Shown here one piece after another: positions 36,195 to 45,902 of a DNA stretch of 64,000 nucleotides (position 1 is the first letter of the stretch; each line of letters starts with the position of its first letter). The notes beneath the pieces were generated by a model, which saw only the letters and a program-made list of their open reading frames with translations, searched no databases and was not told the origin of the DNA. Source of the DNA: Mailhella massiliensis (GTDB lineage Bacteria > Desulfobacterota > Desulfovibrionia > Desulfovibrionales > Desulfovibrionaceae); the NCBI RefSeq assembly GCF_900155525.1, contig NZ_LT706942.1, positions 193,530 through 257,529 of the forward strand, written 5' to 3'. The position numbers were made by a program, and so were the translations under genes.

Positions 36195-39100
36195 TGCTGC
36201 AAGGAACGACAAGGGGACAGGCATCGGAGAGAACGGGAATGCTCCCGCGGCTTTCAGGCAGGGCTTTTTCCTGCAGCGCCCCGTGCTTTCCATGGTGCTT
36301 TCCCTGTTCATCGTGCTGGCGGGGATATTGTCCATACGCGAGCTCCCCGTTGCTCAGTACCCGGATCTCATTCCCCCCACCATATCGGTAAGCGCGCAGT
36401 ACCCGGGCGCCAGTCCCGAGATCATCGCGCAGACGGTGGCCACGCCCATAGAGGAGCAGATCAACGGTGTCGCCGACATGATCTACATGAGTTCGGTCAG
36501 CTCATCCAGCGGGGCCATGCAGATTTCCGTGACCTTCGCCGTGGGGACCGATCCCGACATGGCCCAGGTGAACGTGAACAACAGAGTGCAGGCCGCAGTG
36601 CCCATGCTGCCGGAAATCGTGCGGCAGTACGGCGTGACGGTGGATACCTTTTCTCCCGCCATTCTGGAAATCGTGGCCCTGTACTCCAAAGACGGCATGT
36701 TCGATGCCACCTATCTCAGCAACTACGCGCTGGTGAACCTGCTGGACGGACTCAAGCGTGTGCCCGGCGTGGGACAGGCGCAGATACTCGGCAGCCGCGA
36801 CCACGCCATGCGCATCTGGCTCGATCCGCCGCGCATGGCGCAGCTCGGCATCAGCACCGGCGATATTGCGCAGGCCGTCAACGACCAGAACGCCCAGTAT
36901 TCCTTGGGCAGCGTGGGGAGTCAGCCCGGTTCGGACAGTCTTTCCATGACCTGGCAGCTGGAATCGAAGGGGCGTCTCACTACGGCGGAGGAGTTCGGCG
37001 ACATCATTCTGCGCGCCTCGCCGGACGGCGGGGTGCTGCGCCTGCGCGACGTGGGCCGTGTGGAACTCGGGGCGGAAAGCTACAACTTCGCCTGCGCCAT
37101 CGACGGCGCCACAGCCATACCCCTGGCCATATTCCTTGCCCCGGGCAGCAACGCACTCGATACCGCGAGTCGCGTGGCCGCCTACATGGAGGAACAGGCG
37201 AAGTTCTTCCCTGCGGGCATGGACTACATGGTCCCTTACGACACCACCATTTTCGTGCGTCTTTCCGTGGAAGAGGTGGTGCGTACTCTGGTGGAGGCCA
37301 TGCTGCTGGTGTTCGCCGTGGTGTATCTTTTTCTTCAGGACTGGAGGGCCACGCTCATTCCCTGCCTTGCCGTGCCCATCGCTCTGGTGGGTACCTTCGC
37401 CGGGGTATATCTGCTGGATTTCTCCATCAATACCCTTACGCTGTTTGCGCTGGTTCTGGCCATAGGCATGGTGGTGGACGACGCCATCGTGGTGCTGGAA
37501 AACGTGGAACGCGTTCTGCACGACGGGGGACTCAGCGTCAGGGAAGCCACGGCCGCGGCTATGAACGAAGTGACTTCCGCCGTGGTCGCCATCGTTTTCG
37601 TGCTGTGCTCCGTGTTCATTCCCGTGGGCTTTCTCGGAGGGCTTGCCGGGGTGATGTATCGCCAGTTCGCCGTGACCATTGCCATGGCCGTGGTCATTTC
37701 CGGCGTGGTGGCCCTTACCCTCACCCCCGCGCTGTGCCTTCTTCTGCTCCGGCAGAAGAAGGGCGAGCCGTGGGCTCCCTTCCGCTGGTTCAACCGTTTT
37801 TTCGATGCCGTCACGGAAGGCTTTGCCCATCTGGTGACCTTTTTTCTGCGGCACGGGGTGCTTTCCTTCCTTATTCTTCTGGCGCTTTCCGCAGGCACTG
37901 CGGAACTTTTCACCCGCGTGCCCACTACCCTGGTGCCGGAGGAGGATCAGGGGTCCCTCATGTGCACCATCGCAATGCCTGAAGGTTCGGCCCTGCCCAG
38001 AACGCGCGAACTCGTCAGAGACGTAAGCGAGAAGGTACGCGAGCTGCCCGCCGTGGCCCATGTGCTCAGTCTTGCGGGGTACGACCTGGTCAACAGTACG
38101 CTGAATACGGGATCGGGTACGCTGTTCATACAGCTCAGGCCCTGGGAGGAGCGGGAAAAGCTGGGCCTCGACCTCGAGGAGACGCTGCGGCGCATCTACG
38201 CGCTGGGCCTTGCGGAAAGCCGGGGCGTGGTACTGCCCTTCAATCCCCCGCCCATCATGGGCATGAGCAATACCGGCGGCTTTGAAATGCAGATTCAGAC
38301 CACGTCGGGCACGCCCGCCGAACTTGCCCGTACGGCTTCGCTTTTTGCCTCGGAAGCATCGAAGCGGCCCGAACTTTCCCGCGTGAGCAGTTCCTTCAGC
38401 GTGGCTTCTCCCCGTCTTTTCGTGGAGCTGGACAGGGAAAAGGCCATGATGTCAGGGACGGACTGCGCAGAGGTGTTCAATATGCTGGGCGCTACGCTGG
38501 GTTCCACCTACATCAACGACTTCAACCTTTACGGGCGTACCTTCAAGGTGATGATGCAGGCGGACGAAAGCTACAGAAGCCTGCCCGACAGCATGCGTTC
38601 TCTGTATGTGACCTCGTCCTTTGGCGATCAGATACCGCTCACCTCCCTTGTAACGGTAAAGACCAGCGGAGGGCCGGACAATGTTTCCCATTTCAACGGA
38701 CTTCTGTCCGCCAAGATCACGGGCAGTCCCGCGCCGGGCGTAAGTTCCGGTCAGGCCATCGCCGCGCTGGAGGAGGCGGCCTCCTCCCTGCCGCAGGGCT
38801 ACGGCTACGCATGGTCGGGCGTGACGTATCAGGAAGTGGAAACCGGGGGTACGGATTTTTCCGTGCTGGGGCTCAGCGTGCTCATGATCTTCCTCATTCT
38901 CGCCGCCCAGTATGAGCGCTGGAGTCTGCCCGTGGCCGTGCTTTCCGCCGTTCCCTTTGCGGTGTTCGGCGCCATACTGGGCAACTGGCTTACGGGGCTT
39001 GCCAACGACATCTATACGCAGGTGGCCATCATCACGCTGCTGGGGCTGGCCTGCAAGAACGCCATTCTCATCATAGAGTTTGCGGTGGAGCTGCGCGGGC

Positions 39101-39375
39101 AGGGCAGAGGACTGGAAGAGGCCGCCGTGGAAGCTGCAAAACTGCGTTTCCGGCCCATCATCATGACATCCATAGCCTTCATTCTCGGCTGTCTGCCTCT
39201 GGCCTTCAGCACGGGCGCTGGCGCGGCGAGCCGGGTATCCATAGGCGTGAGCGTGGTATGCGGCATGATTGCGGCCACGGTGCTTGCGCCGCTGCTCGTG
39301 CCGTACTTCTTCGTATTCGTCATGCGGATTTCGGAACGTGTGACGGGTGCGGCACGGAGGGAGGAAAAATCATGA
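36187..39375 (+). CDS. RND multidrug efflux transporter, inner-membrane pump (AcrB/MexB family, HAE1)
   Basis: A 1062-aa proton-driven pump with twelve spans and two large periplasmic loops. Typical motifs are RPVLSMVLSLFIVLAGILSI, LPVAQYPDLIPPTISVSAQY, the span-4 proton-relay pair of Asp residues (GMVVDDAIVVLENVER), and GLACKNAILIIEFA near the end. ATG 36187 is preferred since GGGGAGG lies six bases upstream; ATG 36181 is too close. The start overlaps the adaptor stop. Confidence 0.96.
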   Translation: MSDAARNDKGTGIGENGNAPAAFRQGFFLQRPVLSMVLSLFIVLAGILSIRELPVAQYPDLIPPTISVSAQYPGASPEIIAQTVATPIEEQINGVADMIYMSSVSSSSGAMQISVTFAVGTDPDMAQVNVNNRVQAAVPMLPEIVRQYGVTVDTFSPAILEIVALYSKDGMFDATYLSNYALVNLLDGLKRVPGVGQAQILGSRDHAMRIWLDPPRMAQLGISTGDIAQAVNDQNAQYSLGSVGSQPGSDSLSMTWQLESKGRLTTAEEFGDIILRASPDGGVLRLRDVGRVELGAESYNFACAIDGATAIPLAIFLAPGSNALDTASRVAAYMEEQAKFFPAGMDYMVPYDTTIFVRLSVEEVVRTLVEAMLLVFAVVYLFLQDWRATLIPCLAVPIALVGTFAGVYLLDFSINTLTLFALVLAIGMVVDDAIVVLENVERVLHDGGLSVREATAAAMNEVTSAVVAIVFVLCSVFIPVGFLGGLAGVMYRQFAVTIAMAVVISGVVALTLTPALCLLLLRQKKGEPWAPFRWFNRFFDAVTEGFAHLVTFFLRHGVLSFLILLALSAGTAELFTRVPTTLVPEEDQGSLMCTIAMPEGSALPRTRELVRDVSEKVRELPAVAHVLSLAGYDLVNSTLNTGSGTLFIQLRPWEEREKLGLDLEETLRRIYALGLAESRGVVLPFNPPPIMGMSNTGGFEMQIQTTSGTPAELARTASLFASEASKRPELSRVSSSFSVASPRLFVELDREKAMMSGTDCAEVFNMLGATLGSTYINDFNLYGRTFKVMMQADESYRSLPDSMRSLYVTSSFGDQIPLTSLVTVKTSGGPDNVSHFNGLLSAKITGSPAPGVSSGQAIAALEEAASSLPQGYGYAWSGVTYQEVETGGTDFSVLGLSVLMIFLILAAQYERWSLPVAVLSAVPFAVFGAILGNWLTGLANDIYTQVAIITLLGLACKNAILIIEFAVELRGQGRGLEEAAVEAAKLRFRPIIMTSIAFILGCLPLAFSTGAGAASRVSIGVSVVCGMIAATVLAPLLVPYFFVFVMRISERVTGAARREEKS

Positions 39376-40841
39376 AAGAGGCCGTAGCGGTGTTTGTGGC
39401 GGCGCTTCTGGTATCGGGCTGTTCCCTTGCCCCGGAGTATCACCGGCCGGAGCAGCAGCTTCCTTCCTCATGGGGCTGCGAGGCGCAGGCGGGGCAGGAA
39501 ATGCTTTCCCGCCAGTGGTGGAAGCGTTTTCAGGATGAGACGTTGAACGGACTTGTGGACATGGCCCTTGCCCGCAACCGGGATCTGGAACAGAGTCTGG
39601 CGAGGGTGGAGGCGGCGCGCGCCTCTCTGGGGCTGGCGCGCTCTGGGCTTTTCCCCCGGTTTTCCGCGCAGGGAAGCGGGGAGCGCAGCGAATCGAGCCT
39701 TGATTCGTCGCCTTCCTACGGCATGATGGAGGAGATCGGCCTTCTGGATGAGCGTGTGGGCGCGCTGGAAGGACGGCCGGGCAGGAGCGTTTCCTCCCCC
39801 TCGCGCGTGGGCTCTCTCTGGTCCGGTGCGGTACAGGCCGCGTGGGAGCCGGACATCTGGGGCCGCTACAGGGATGCGGCCTCCGCAGCGAAGGAGAGCC
39901 TTCTTTCCGCAGAAGAGGCGCGGCGGGCGCTGGAACTTTCCGTGGCCGGTCAGGTCTGTTCCGCCTACTTCGACATGCTGAACTATGCCGCTCAGCTTGA
40001 TCTTTCCAGGCGCACGCTGACATCGCGCGGGCAGTCCGCCGCTCTTTATGAGAAGCAGTATGCCGCAGGAGCCATCAGCGAACTGGACATACTGAACGTC
40101 CGCACGCAGGTGGACGAACTGAGGGACAGTCTGGCCCAGGCAGGGACAAGACTTGAGCAGGCCGAAGGCGCGTTGCTTCTTCTTACGGGAGCCTCGCCCG
40201 CGGACATCTATGCGGCGGAGGCGAAGGGACGGAACCGGCTTGAGGAGGCTTCTGCGGTACCGCAGCTTCCCGCAGGGCTTCCTTCGGAACTTCTTAACCG
40301 GCGGCCGGACATCCGTTCGGCGGAGGCCGCGCTTCGGGCCGCGCATTTTCAGGTGGGGGAGGCAAGGGCGGCCTTTTTTCCCTCCATAAGCCTCACCGCG
40401 GCACTGGGGACGGCGAGCAAGGCCTTGAACGGCCTTTTTACCGGCCCTGCGGGGACCTGGAGTTACGGAGGAAGCGTTTCGCTGCCGCTGTTCACCTTCG
40501 GAAAGACGATGAGCGGGGTGAGGCAGGCCGAAGCCGCGATGCACGAGGCGGAGGCCGCGTATGAGAAGGCGGTGCAGCAGGCCTTTTGCGATATCCGTTC
40601 CTCGCTTGCGGCGCAGCGCGGCATGGCGGAAAGCGTGAAAAGCCTTGCCGAGGTCCGCAGGCGCATGGAAAAGGCGGCAAGTCTCGCCAGAGCGCGCTAT
40701 GCGGCGGGATATTCGCCCTATCTGGACGTGCTGGAGGCGGAACGCACGCTGTACGAAGCGGAGATGAATCTTGCGTCTCGCCGGTCCTCGCAGCTTTCCG
40801 CCATTGCGCAGGTATGCGTGGCCCTCGGCGGAGGCTGGTAG
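39372..40841 (+). CDS. Outer-membrane efflux lipoprotein (NodT/OprM, TolC family)
   Basis: 489 aa with a lipoprotein signal (LLVSGCSLAPEYHRPEQQLP). Two tandem OEP repeats of long helices are visible, with the family motif AAWEPDIWGRYRDA and the repeat LLNRRPDIRSAEAALRAAHF. It forms the exit duct of the tripartite pump. It overlaps the pump stop by 4 bases (ATGA) and ends the operon at a terminator. Confidence 0.94.
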   Translation: MKEAVAVFVAALLVSGCSLAPEYHRPEQQLPSSWGCEAQAGQEMLSRQWWKRFQDETLNGLVDMALARNRDLEQSLARVEAARASLGLARSGLFPRFSAQGSGERSESSLDSSPSYGMMEEIGLLDERVGALEGRPGRSVSSPSRVGSLWSGAVQAAWEPDIWGRYRDAASAAKESLLSAEEARRALELSVAGQVCSAYFDMLNYAAQLDLSRRTLTSRGQSAALYEKQYAAGAISELDILNVRTQVDELRDSLAQAGTRLEQAEGALLLLTGASPADIYAAEAKGRNRLEEASAVPQLPAGLPSELLNRRPDIRSAEAALRAAHFQVGEARAAFFPSISLTAALGTASKALNGLFTGPAGTWSYGGSVSLPLFTFGKTMSGVRQAEAAMHEAEAAYEKAVQQAFCDIRSSLAAQRGMAESVKSLAEVRRRMEKAASLARARYAAGYSPYLDVLEAERTLYEAEMNLASRRSSQLSAIAQVCVALGGGW

Positions 40842-40876
40842 AAAAAGAGAAGGGCGGCCTTGAAAAGGCCGCCCTT
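40842..40876. terminator. Convergent terminator between efflux and TRAP-TAXI operons
   Basis: AAGGGCGGCCTT, a 4-base loop and AAGGCCGCCCTT. The T-run (CTCTTTTTC) is on the minus strand, so it mainly ends the TAXI-protein transcript. On the plus strand there is no T-run. Confidence 0.75.
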
Positions 40877-40997
40877 CCGGACAGGAGGATGCGCCCGCGC
40901 AGGGGAAGAACGGTGAGGGGGAAAACCGCCGGTGCAGCAGGCGCGGGAAGAAAAGGGCGCCGGGGAAGCTTCTTCAGGGATTCCCCGGCGGAAGAGA

Positions 40998-41975
40998 TTA
41001 CTTGAGCACGCCGATTTCCTTATAGTACTTGGCCGCGCCGGGGTGCAGCGGGAAGGCAAGGTTCTGCGGGGCGGTTTCAGGAGACATGGTCTTCCAGCCG
41101 GCGTTTGCGGTGCCGATGTCCTCACGGCCTTCGACGATGGCCTTGGTCATGTTGTAGACCAGCTCTTCCGACAGGTCGGAACGCACGAGAAGTTCCGCAG
41201 CGTCGCAGAGCGCGGGGACATTCTTGCCGACCACGTCGCTGAACATGGTGGAGGGGATTTCCGTTCTCTGCACACCGTAGGTGTCATGCATCTTCTGGAA
41301 GAGTTCATCACTGACGGGAAGCCAGTTCAGGGTGGTGTTCTTGCTCAGTTCCACCACAAACCAGATTTCGCCGGGGCCGAGCCAGAAGAGCAGATCCACG
41401 TTGCCGTCCTTGGCCATATCGGCGGCGTCGTCGAAGTTGTTGGTGATGACCTTGCCGCCCCAGGACTGAATGTCCTTGTAGGTGACGCCGTAGGTGGCCA
41501 GCATCCAGCGGACCCAGAGTTCCGTGCCGCTGCCCATGGGGCCGACGACCATGTGGACGGGCTGCTTGTTCTTGATCATGCTTTCCAGCGATTCGGGCGC
41601 GTTCTTTCCGATGCCAATGATGTGCAGACGGGAGACATCGTTCAGATTGAAGATGGAGCTGACGCCGGTCACGGGTTTTCTGAAGGGATCAATGCCCTTG
41701 GCAGCGGAAACCATGATGGAGTGGGTGCCGATGGAAAGTTCGCCTTCCTTCTTGGAGAGGCGGCCGGGATTGGACAGGCCGCCGCCGGGCAGCAGGTTGA
41801 CGTCGATTTCCGGGAACTGCTTGTTGATGGCTTTTGCTACGGCGCCCATGCCCACATACCAGGCTCCCGAGGTGGGGCCGGAAAGAATCTTGATTTTTTC
41901 ATTCGCGGCCTGGGAGGGAGAGGGGAGAGCCAGAACGGCCATCACTGCCAGCAGAGCGAGTTTTTTGAGCATCAT
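40998..41975 (-). CDS. TAXI-family TRAP transporter solute-binding protein (copy 1)
   Basis: A 325-aa periplasmic binding protein with a signal peptide (LALLAVMAVLALPSPSQA). Mature motifs ILSGPTSGAWYVGMGAVAKA and NLLPGGGLSNPGRL are those of the TAXI (TRAP-associated extracytoplasmic immunogenic) family. The tail LAFPLHPGAAKYYKEIGVLK is nearly identical to that of copy 2 at 52196-53176, while the ligand-binding middle is strongly diverged. It is the last gene of the left operon permease-amidohydrolase-TAXI. Confidence 0.93.
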   Translation of the reverse strand: MMLKKLALLAVMAVLALPSPSQAANEKIKILSGPTSGAWYVGMGAVAKAINKQFPEIDVNLLPGGGLSNPGRLSKKEGELSIGTHSIMVSAAKGIDPFRKPVTGVSSIFNLNDVSRLHIIGIGKNAPESLESMIKNKQPVHMVVGPMGSGTELWVRWMLATYGVTYKDIQSWGGKVITNNFDDAADMAKDGNVDLLFWLGPGEIWFVVELSKNTTLNWLPVSDELFQKMHDTYGVQRTEIPSTMFSDVVGKNVPALCDAAELLVRSDLSEELVYNMTKAIVEGREDIGTANAGWKTMSPETAPQNLAFPLHPGAAKYYKEIGVLK

Positions 41976-41990
41976 GCATGAACTCCGTGA

Positions 41991-42848
41991 CTAGAGGGTG
42001 CCGGGAAGGTCGAGTTTCAGCGCGGTGGCGATGTTCTTGTAGAGCAGCTTGGGCAGAACTTCGGGCTTGAAGGGCAGGCTCTTGAAGTGCGCCACACCTT
42101 CTTCCAGGGGAATGAAGGGGTAGGCCGTGCCGAAGAGGAAGCGGTCCTGCAGAAAACCGTTGGCTGCGGTGACGTAGTCCTGCCATCCGGGGAAGTTGAA
42201 CAGGTACATGTCGGGGCAGATGTAGATGTTCTGACGCTTGTAGGCGACGAACAGCACTTCCGTCACATAGGGGTAGCCGCCGTGGGTGTTGATGATGGTC
42301 AGCCTGGGGAAGTCCGCGGCAATCTGATCGAGAATGGCGGGGAAACCGTAGCTGAGGTCGGGGCCGTTGCCGCCGCCCGCCATGAGCAGAAGGGGAATGC
42401 CGTCGGCTTCCAGCTTTTCATAGATGGGGTAGATGCGGCGGTCGTTGGGATACATGGGAGTGGGCAGCAGGCCGGGTTCCATGCCTACGCCGACCAGAGG
42501 GCCGTTCTTGACGTACTTGTCGATTTCATCAAGGGCTTCCTGCCGGTTGGTGGGATCGATACCGGCGACGCCGAGGAAACGGCCGGGGTAGTCGTTCATG
42601 ATGGCCACGATGTCTTCATTGGACACGCCGCCGAGGAAGGGATAGGCGCGGCGACCGGGAACGACGCCCATGGTGATGCCTGCGGAGTCCATTTCCTTGA
42701 GCAGAAGCTCGGTGGAGCGCTGTGCCGTGGAGGGCGCCTGAGGCATACCGAAGCAGCGGCTCATGCGTTTGGTGCGTTCCGTGTCGCGGAAGAGGCTGAG
42801 GTTGAGGAAGCCGCGCGCCGGAGGTCTGAGTCGGCAGTCGATGATCAT
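41991..42848 (-). CDS. Amidohydrolase-2-family-like protein lacking the HxH motif (copy 1)
   Basis: A 285-aa predicted TIM-barrel protein. It resembles metal-dependent hydrolases/decarboxylases of amidohydrolase family 2 (VGVGMEPGLLPTPMYPNDRR, then LTIINTHGGYPYVTEVL). The canonical N-terminal metal motif Asp-x-His-x-His is replaced by MIIDCRLRPP, where both His positions are Arg. The barrel His (INTHGG) and a late acidic position are less certain. AAGGAG precedes ATG 42848. It lies 15 bases before the TAXI gene. Its paralogue is at 51309-52175. Confidence 0.85.
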   Translation of the reverse strand: MIIDCRLRPPARGFLNLSLFRDTERTKRMSRCFGMPQAPSTAQRSTELLLKEMDSAGITMGVVPGRRAYPFLGGVSNEDIVAIMNDYPGRFLGVAGIDPTNRQEALDEIDKYVKNGPLVGVGMEPGLLPTPMYPNDRRIYPIYEKLEADGIPLLLMAGGGNGPDLSYGFPAILDQIAADFPRLTIINTHGGYPYVTEVLFVAYKRQNIYICPDMYLFNFPGWQDYVTAANGFLQDRFLFGTAYPFIPLEEGVAHFKSLPFKPEVLPKLLYKNIATALKLDLPGTL

Positions 42849-42896
42849 GGAAATTCTCCTTTCAAAGAGTGTTGAAGGTTCAGGAAAGGGAAGCGG

Positions 42897-43609
42897 GGGG
42901 CTGTCCTAGCTAAGAAAAAAGAGCTAGGATACCGGCATGTATGAAAGACGCAGCAGACTAAATAATCGGCAACAGACCGAACTCATAAAGTTTTTTGTGG
43001 CCGGTGCCACGGCAAGGGCTGCCGGAGAGATGGTAGGAGTAAACCGTAACACTGCCACATCCTATTTCATGCGCTTGCGACGTCTTATTGCTTCTCATCT
43101 CCCCAGCTATCGGCTGTCCGGAGAAATAGAAGCCGATGAAAGTTACTTTGGAGGTGTAAGAAAAGGTAAACGAGGACGGGGATCTGCCGGAAAAATAGCT
43201 GTTTTTGGTCTATTGAAGAGAAACGAAAGAGTCTACACAGTAATCATTCCTGATGCCCGTACTGAAACACTTCTCCCCATCATCAAAGAACAGGTGGAAC
43301 CTGACAGTATAGTCTATACAGATACATTTTCAGCTTACAACGCCTTGGATATCAACGGATTCCATCATCATCGTATCAATCATTCTCAGAAGTTTGCAGA
43401 ACACCATAATCATATCAATGGAATAGAAAATTTCTGGAATCAAGCCAAAAGACACTTACGTCGTTTTAACGGTATCAAGCCAGAACACTTTTACTGGTTC
43501 CTCAAAGAATGCGAATGGCGCTTCAATGGAGGCAACCATAAACAACTTCTAACTCAGCTAACTTATTGGGTAAAACAAGCTAAACACTAGTCTTAGCTAG
43601 GACAGCCCC
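42897..43609 (+). mobile_element. Complete IS1595-family insertion sequence, 713 bp
   Basis: Perfect 19-bp terminal inverted repeats GGGGCTGTCCTAGCTAAGA occur at 42897-42915 and, inverted, at 43591-43609. An exact 8-bp target duplication GGAAGCGG flanks it (42889-42896 and 43610-43617); 8 bp is the usual size for IS1595. One intact transposase lies inside. Its base composition is clearly more AT-rich than its surroundings, indicating recent arrival. It interrupts the left TRAP-TAXI operon at the permease stop codon. Confidence 0.96.
42937..43590 (+). CDS. IS1595-family transposase
   Basis: 217 aa, intact. A short N-terminal helix-turn-helix (ARAAGEMVGVNRNTATSYFM) is followed by the DDE/DDN-type catalytic domain of the ISXO2-like family: EIEADESYFGG, then VYTDTFSAYNAL and HHNHINGIENFWNQAKRHLR. 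No zinc-ribbon domain is seen upstream of the helix-turn-helix, as in the shorter ISSod11-like branch. It is antisense to the host operon. Confidence 0.95.
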   Translation: MYERRSRLNNRQQTELIKFFVAGATARAAGEMVGVNRNTATSYFMRLRRLIASHLPSYRLSGEIEADESYFGGVRKGKRGRGSAGKIAVFGLLKRNERVYTVIIPDARTETLLPIIKEQVEPDSIVYTDTFSAYNALDINGFHHHRINHSQKFAEHHNHINGIENFWNQAKRHLRRFNGIKPEHFYWFLKECEWRFNGGNHKQLLTQLTYWVKQAKH

Positions 43610-45493
43610 GGAAGCGGTGCGCTTCTTGCGGACAAGCTGCATGAGTACGACGGAAACGATGCAGCATGCGCCGATCATGTCGGTGAGGAGGCCGGGGTAG
43701 ATGAGGGAAAGACCGCCCGCAAGCAGAAGAAGCTGCTCCAGCCTGTTGGCGAGGATGAGGAACCACTGCTGCATTCCGCCGGCAAGGGCAATGACGCCGA
43801 TGATGGCGGAGACGCAGGCGAGACTGGTTTCCGGCAGGGAGCCGGAAAGCAGAAGCGCAGGTTCATATACGAACATGAAGGGGATGATGAAGGCCACGAT
43901 GCCCAGCTTGGAAGAGAGCAGGCCGGTTCTCATGGCGTTGGCTTCGGCAATGGAGGCTCCGGCAAAGGCCGCCATGCAGACGGGCGGCGTGATGACGGAC
44001 AGGATCGCGTAGTAGAACACGAACATGTGAGAGGCCAGAGCGGGCACGCCGGCCTTGATGAGGGCGGGCGCGCCGAGGGTGGCCACGATGACGTAGGCCG
44101 GAGTTGTGGGAACGCCCATGCCCAGCACTATGCTGGTCAGAGTGAGCATGACCATGAGCAGGAAGAGGTTGTTCCCGGCAAGGTCGGTGATGGCGCTGAT
44201 GAAGGTGAAGCCGATGCCCGTGATGGCGATGACGCCTATGATGATGCCTGCGCAGGCACAGCAGGAGGTGATCATGAGGCAGTTTTTCGCGGACATTTCC
44301 AGAGCCTTCCAGAGCCTTGCGGGCGTCATGCGGGTTTCGGCCCGGAACAGGGAAAGGATGATGATGGCGAGCGTGGCGATGAAGGCGCAGGAAATGACGC
44401 TGCGTCCGAGCACCATGGCGATGATCAGGCCGAAGATGGGCAGCAGGTAGTAAAGCCGGGAAATGACCTGACGGCTGTCGGGAATTTGATCCTTGGGAAG
44501 CGTGCCGAGATTATGCCGTACCGCCTCGAAGTGAATCATGGTCCAGAGGGACAGATAGTACAGGATGGCGGGGAGCAGGGCGGCCTTGGCCACCTGGATG
44601 TAGCCCGTGCCCGTAAGGTCGGCCATGATGAAGGCGGCCGCGCCCATGATGGGCGGCATGATCTGACCGCCGGTGGAGGCCACGGCTTCCACGGCGCCGG
44701 CAAAGGCGGGAGAATAGCCCACCCTCTTCATGAGCGGAATGGTGAAGGTGCCCGTGCCGTACACGTTGGCCGGAGCGGAACCGGAAATGGTGCCGAACAG
44801 CGCGGATGCGAAGATGGCCACCTTGGCGGGGCCGCCGCGGGATTTACGGGTGAGCAGGCAGGCAAGGTCCATGAATACGCTGCTCATGCCGCTCACATGC
44901 AGAAATGCGCCGAACATGACGAATGCGAAGATCATGGTGGAGGAAACGGCCACGGGCACGCCGTAGATACCGTCGGTGATCATGAAGAGCTGTTCGATGA
45001 GCGCATCGAAGGATACACCGCTGTGCCTGAGCGCTTCGGGGAAGGGCGCGGCGTGGCCGAACAGGGCATAGACGATGAAGGCACAGGCGATAAGCACCAG
45101 AGACCATCCCGAGGTGCGGCGCGTGGTTTCCAGTACCAGAAGAACGGCGATGACGCCGTATATCATGTCCTGCTGCGTCACTTCGTCCAGATAGCGCATA
45201 CGCATCTGGAGCATGTCCAGATTGGTGAACACATAATACGCTGAGCTGAAGGCGAGTACGACAAGGATGATATTGATGAGGGTGAGAACATTTTTCTTTA
45301 CCGCCGAATCCTCTTCACGATATCCGGGGAAATACATGAAGATAAGGGCCATCACCGCAGACAGGTGTATGGCTCTTAAAAGGTGGCTGTCCATAATGGC
45401 GAAGCCGCCGGTAAAGATGATCTGAAAAAGGGAAAGCATGACGGCGAGAACCGCCGCGATATGCTTCATTTTCAACTGGCCGATGCTAGGCAT
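43580..45493 (-). CDS. TRAP transporter fused permease, TAXI type (copy 1), C-terminus altered by the IS
   Basis: A 637-aa polytopic protein in which the small (DctQ) and large (DctM) TRAP subunits are fused. Core motifs GGPAKVAIFASALFGTISGS, PANVYGTGTFTIPLMKRVG and STGGQIMPPIMGAAAFIMAD are identical or nearly so in copy 2. The last nine residues (GAVLAKTSV) are encoded by the IS1595 end. Removing the IS and one target copy restores an end RTASLS followed by TGA. ATG 45493 is chosen over 45499 because GGGAGG then lies seven bases away. Confidence 0.94.
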   Translation of the reverse strand: MPSIGQLKMKHIAAVLAVMLSLFQIIFTGGFAIMDSHLLRAIHLSAVMALIFMYFPGYREEDSAVKKNVLTLINIILVVLAFSSAYYVFTNLDMLQMRMRYLDEVTQQDMIYGVIAVLLVLETTRRTSGWSLVLIACAFIVYALFGHAAPFPEALRHSGVSFDALIEQLFMITDGIYGVPVAVSSTMIFAFVMFGAFLHVSGMSSVFMDLACLLTRKSRGGPAKVAIFASALFGTISGSAPANVYGTGTFTIPLMKRVGYSPAFAGAVEAVASTGGQIMPPIMGAAAFIMADLTGTGYIQVAKAALLPAILYYLSLWTMIHFEAVRHNLGTLPKDQIPDSRQVISRLYYLLPIFGLIIAMVLGRSVISCAFIATLAIIILSLFRAETRMTPARLWKALEMSAKNCLMITSCCACAGIIIGVIAITGIGFTFISAITDLAGNNLFLLMVMLTLTSIVLGMGVPTTPAYVIVATLGAPALIKAGVPALASHMFVFYYAILSVITPPVCMAAFAGASIAEANAMRTGLLSSKLGIVAFIIPFMFVYEPALLLSGSLPETSLACVSAIIGVIALAGGMQQWFLILANRLEQLLLLAGGLSLIYPGLLTDMIGACCIVSVVLMQLVRKKRTASGAVLAKTSV

Positions 45494-45553
45494 ACACATT
45501 CCTCCCGGTAAAGTATGCGCAAAAGAAGTTTCCTGTAAGGATGAACAGGGATA

Positions 45554-45569
45554 TGCAAATATCGTTCCA
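45554..45569 (-). promoter_or_regulatory. Sigma-54 (-24/-12) promoter for the left TRAP-TAXI operon
   Basis: On the minus strand TGGAACG-ATAT-TTGCA; the GG and GC dinucleotides are exactly 12 bases apart. Compare the consensus TGGCACG-N4-TTGCA. The predicted start site is about 50 bases before the permease ATG. Confidence 0.65.
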
Positions 45570-45902
45570 AATTAGATAAAAATAATAAAAATTCTATAAA
45601 AACAATAAGATATATAAACATACAAAGAGCGCTTCATAACCTTTTTCCGGGGGAAGAGCCTGTGAAAGATGCCGATTTTTCTTTTAACATATTATAATTG
45701 CTTACTATTTTAACATGTATTCCGGTGATGTGTCTAAAACTGGAATATGAAAAAACTCATATTTATATGCAATTCTTCACATGAAAAAGATTTTTTTCCC
45801 TGCTTCATTAAAGAGAAGCCCCCGTCGTTTTCAGGAAAACAATGGGGGATTCTTTGATTAAATGTAATGAATATAAGGTATTATTTTATATTTTTATTAT
45901 AC

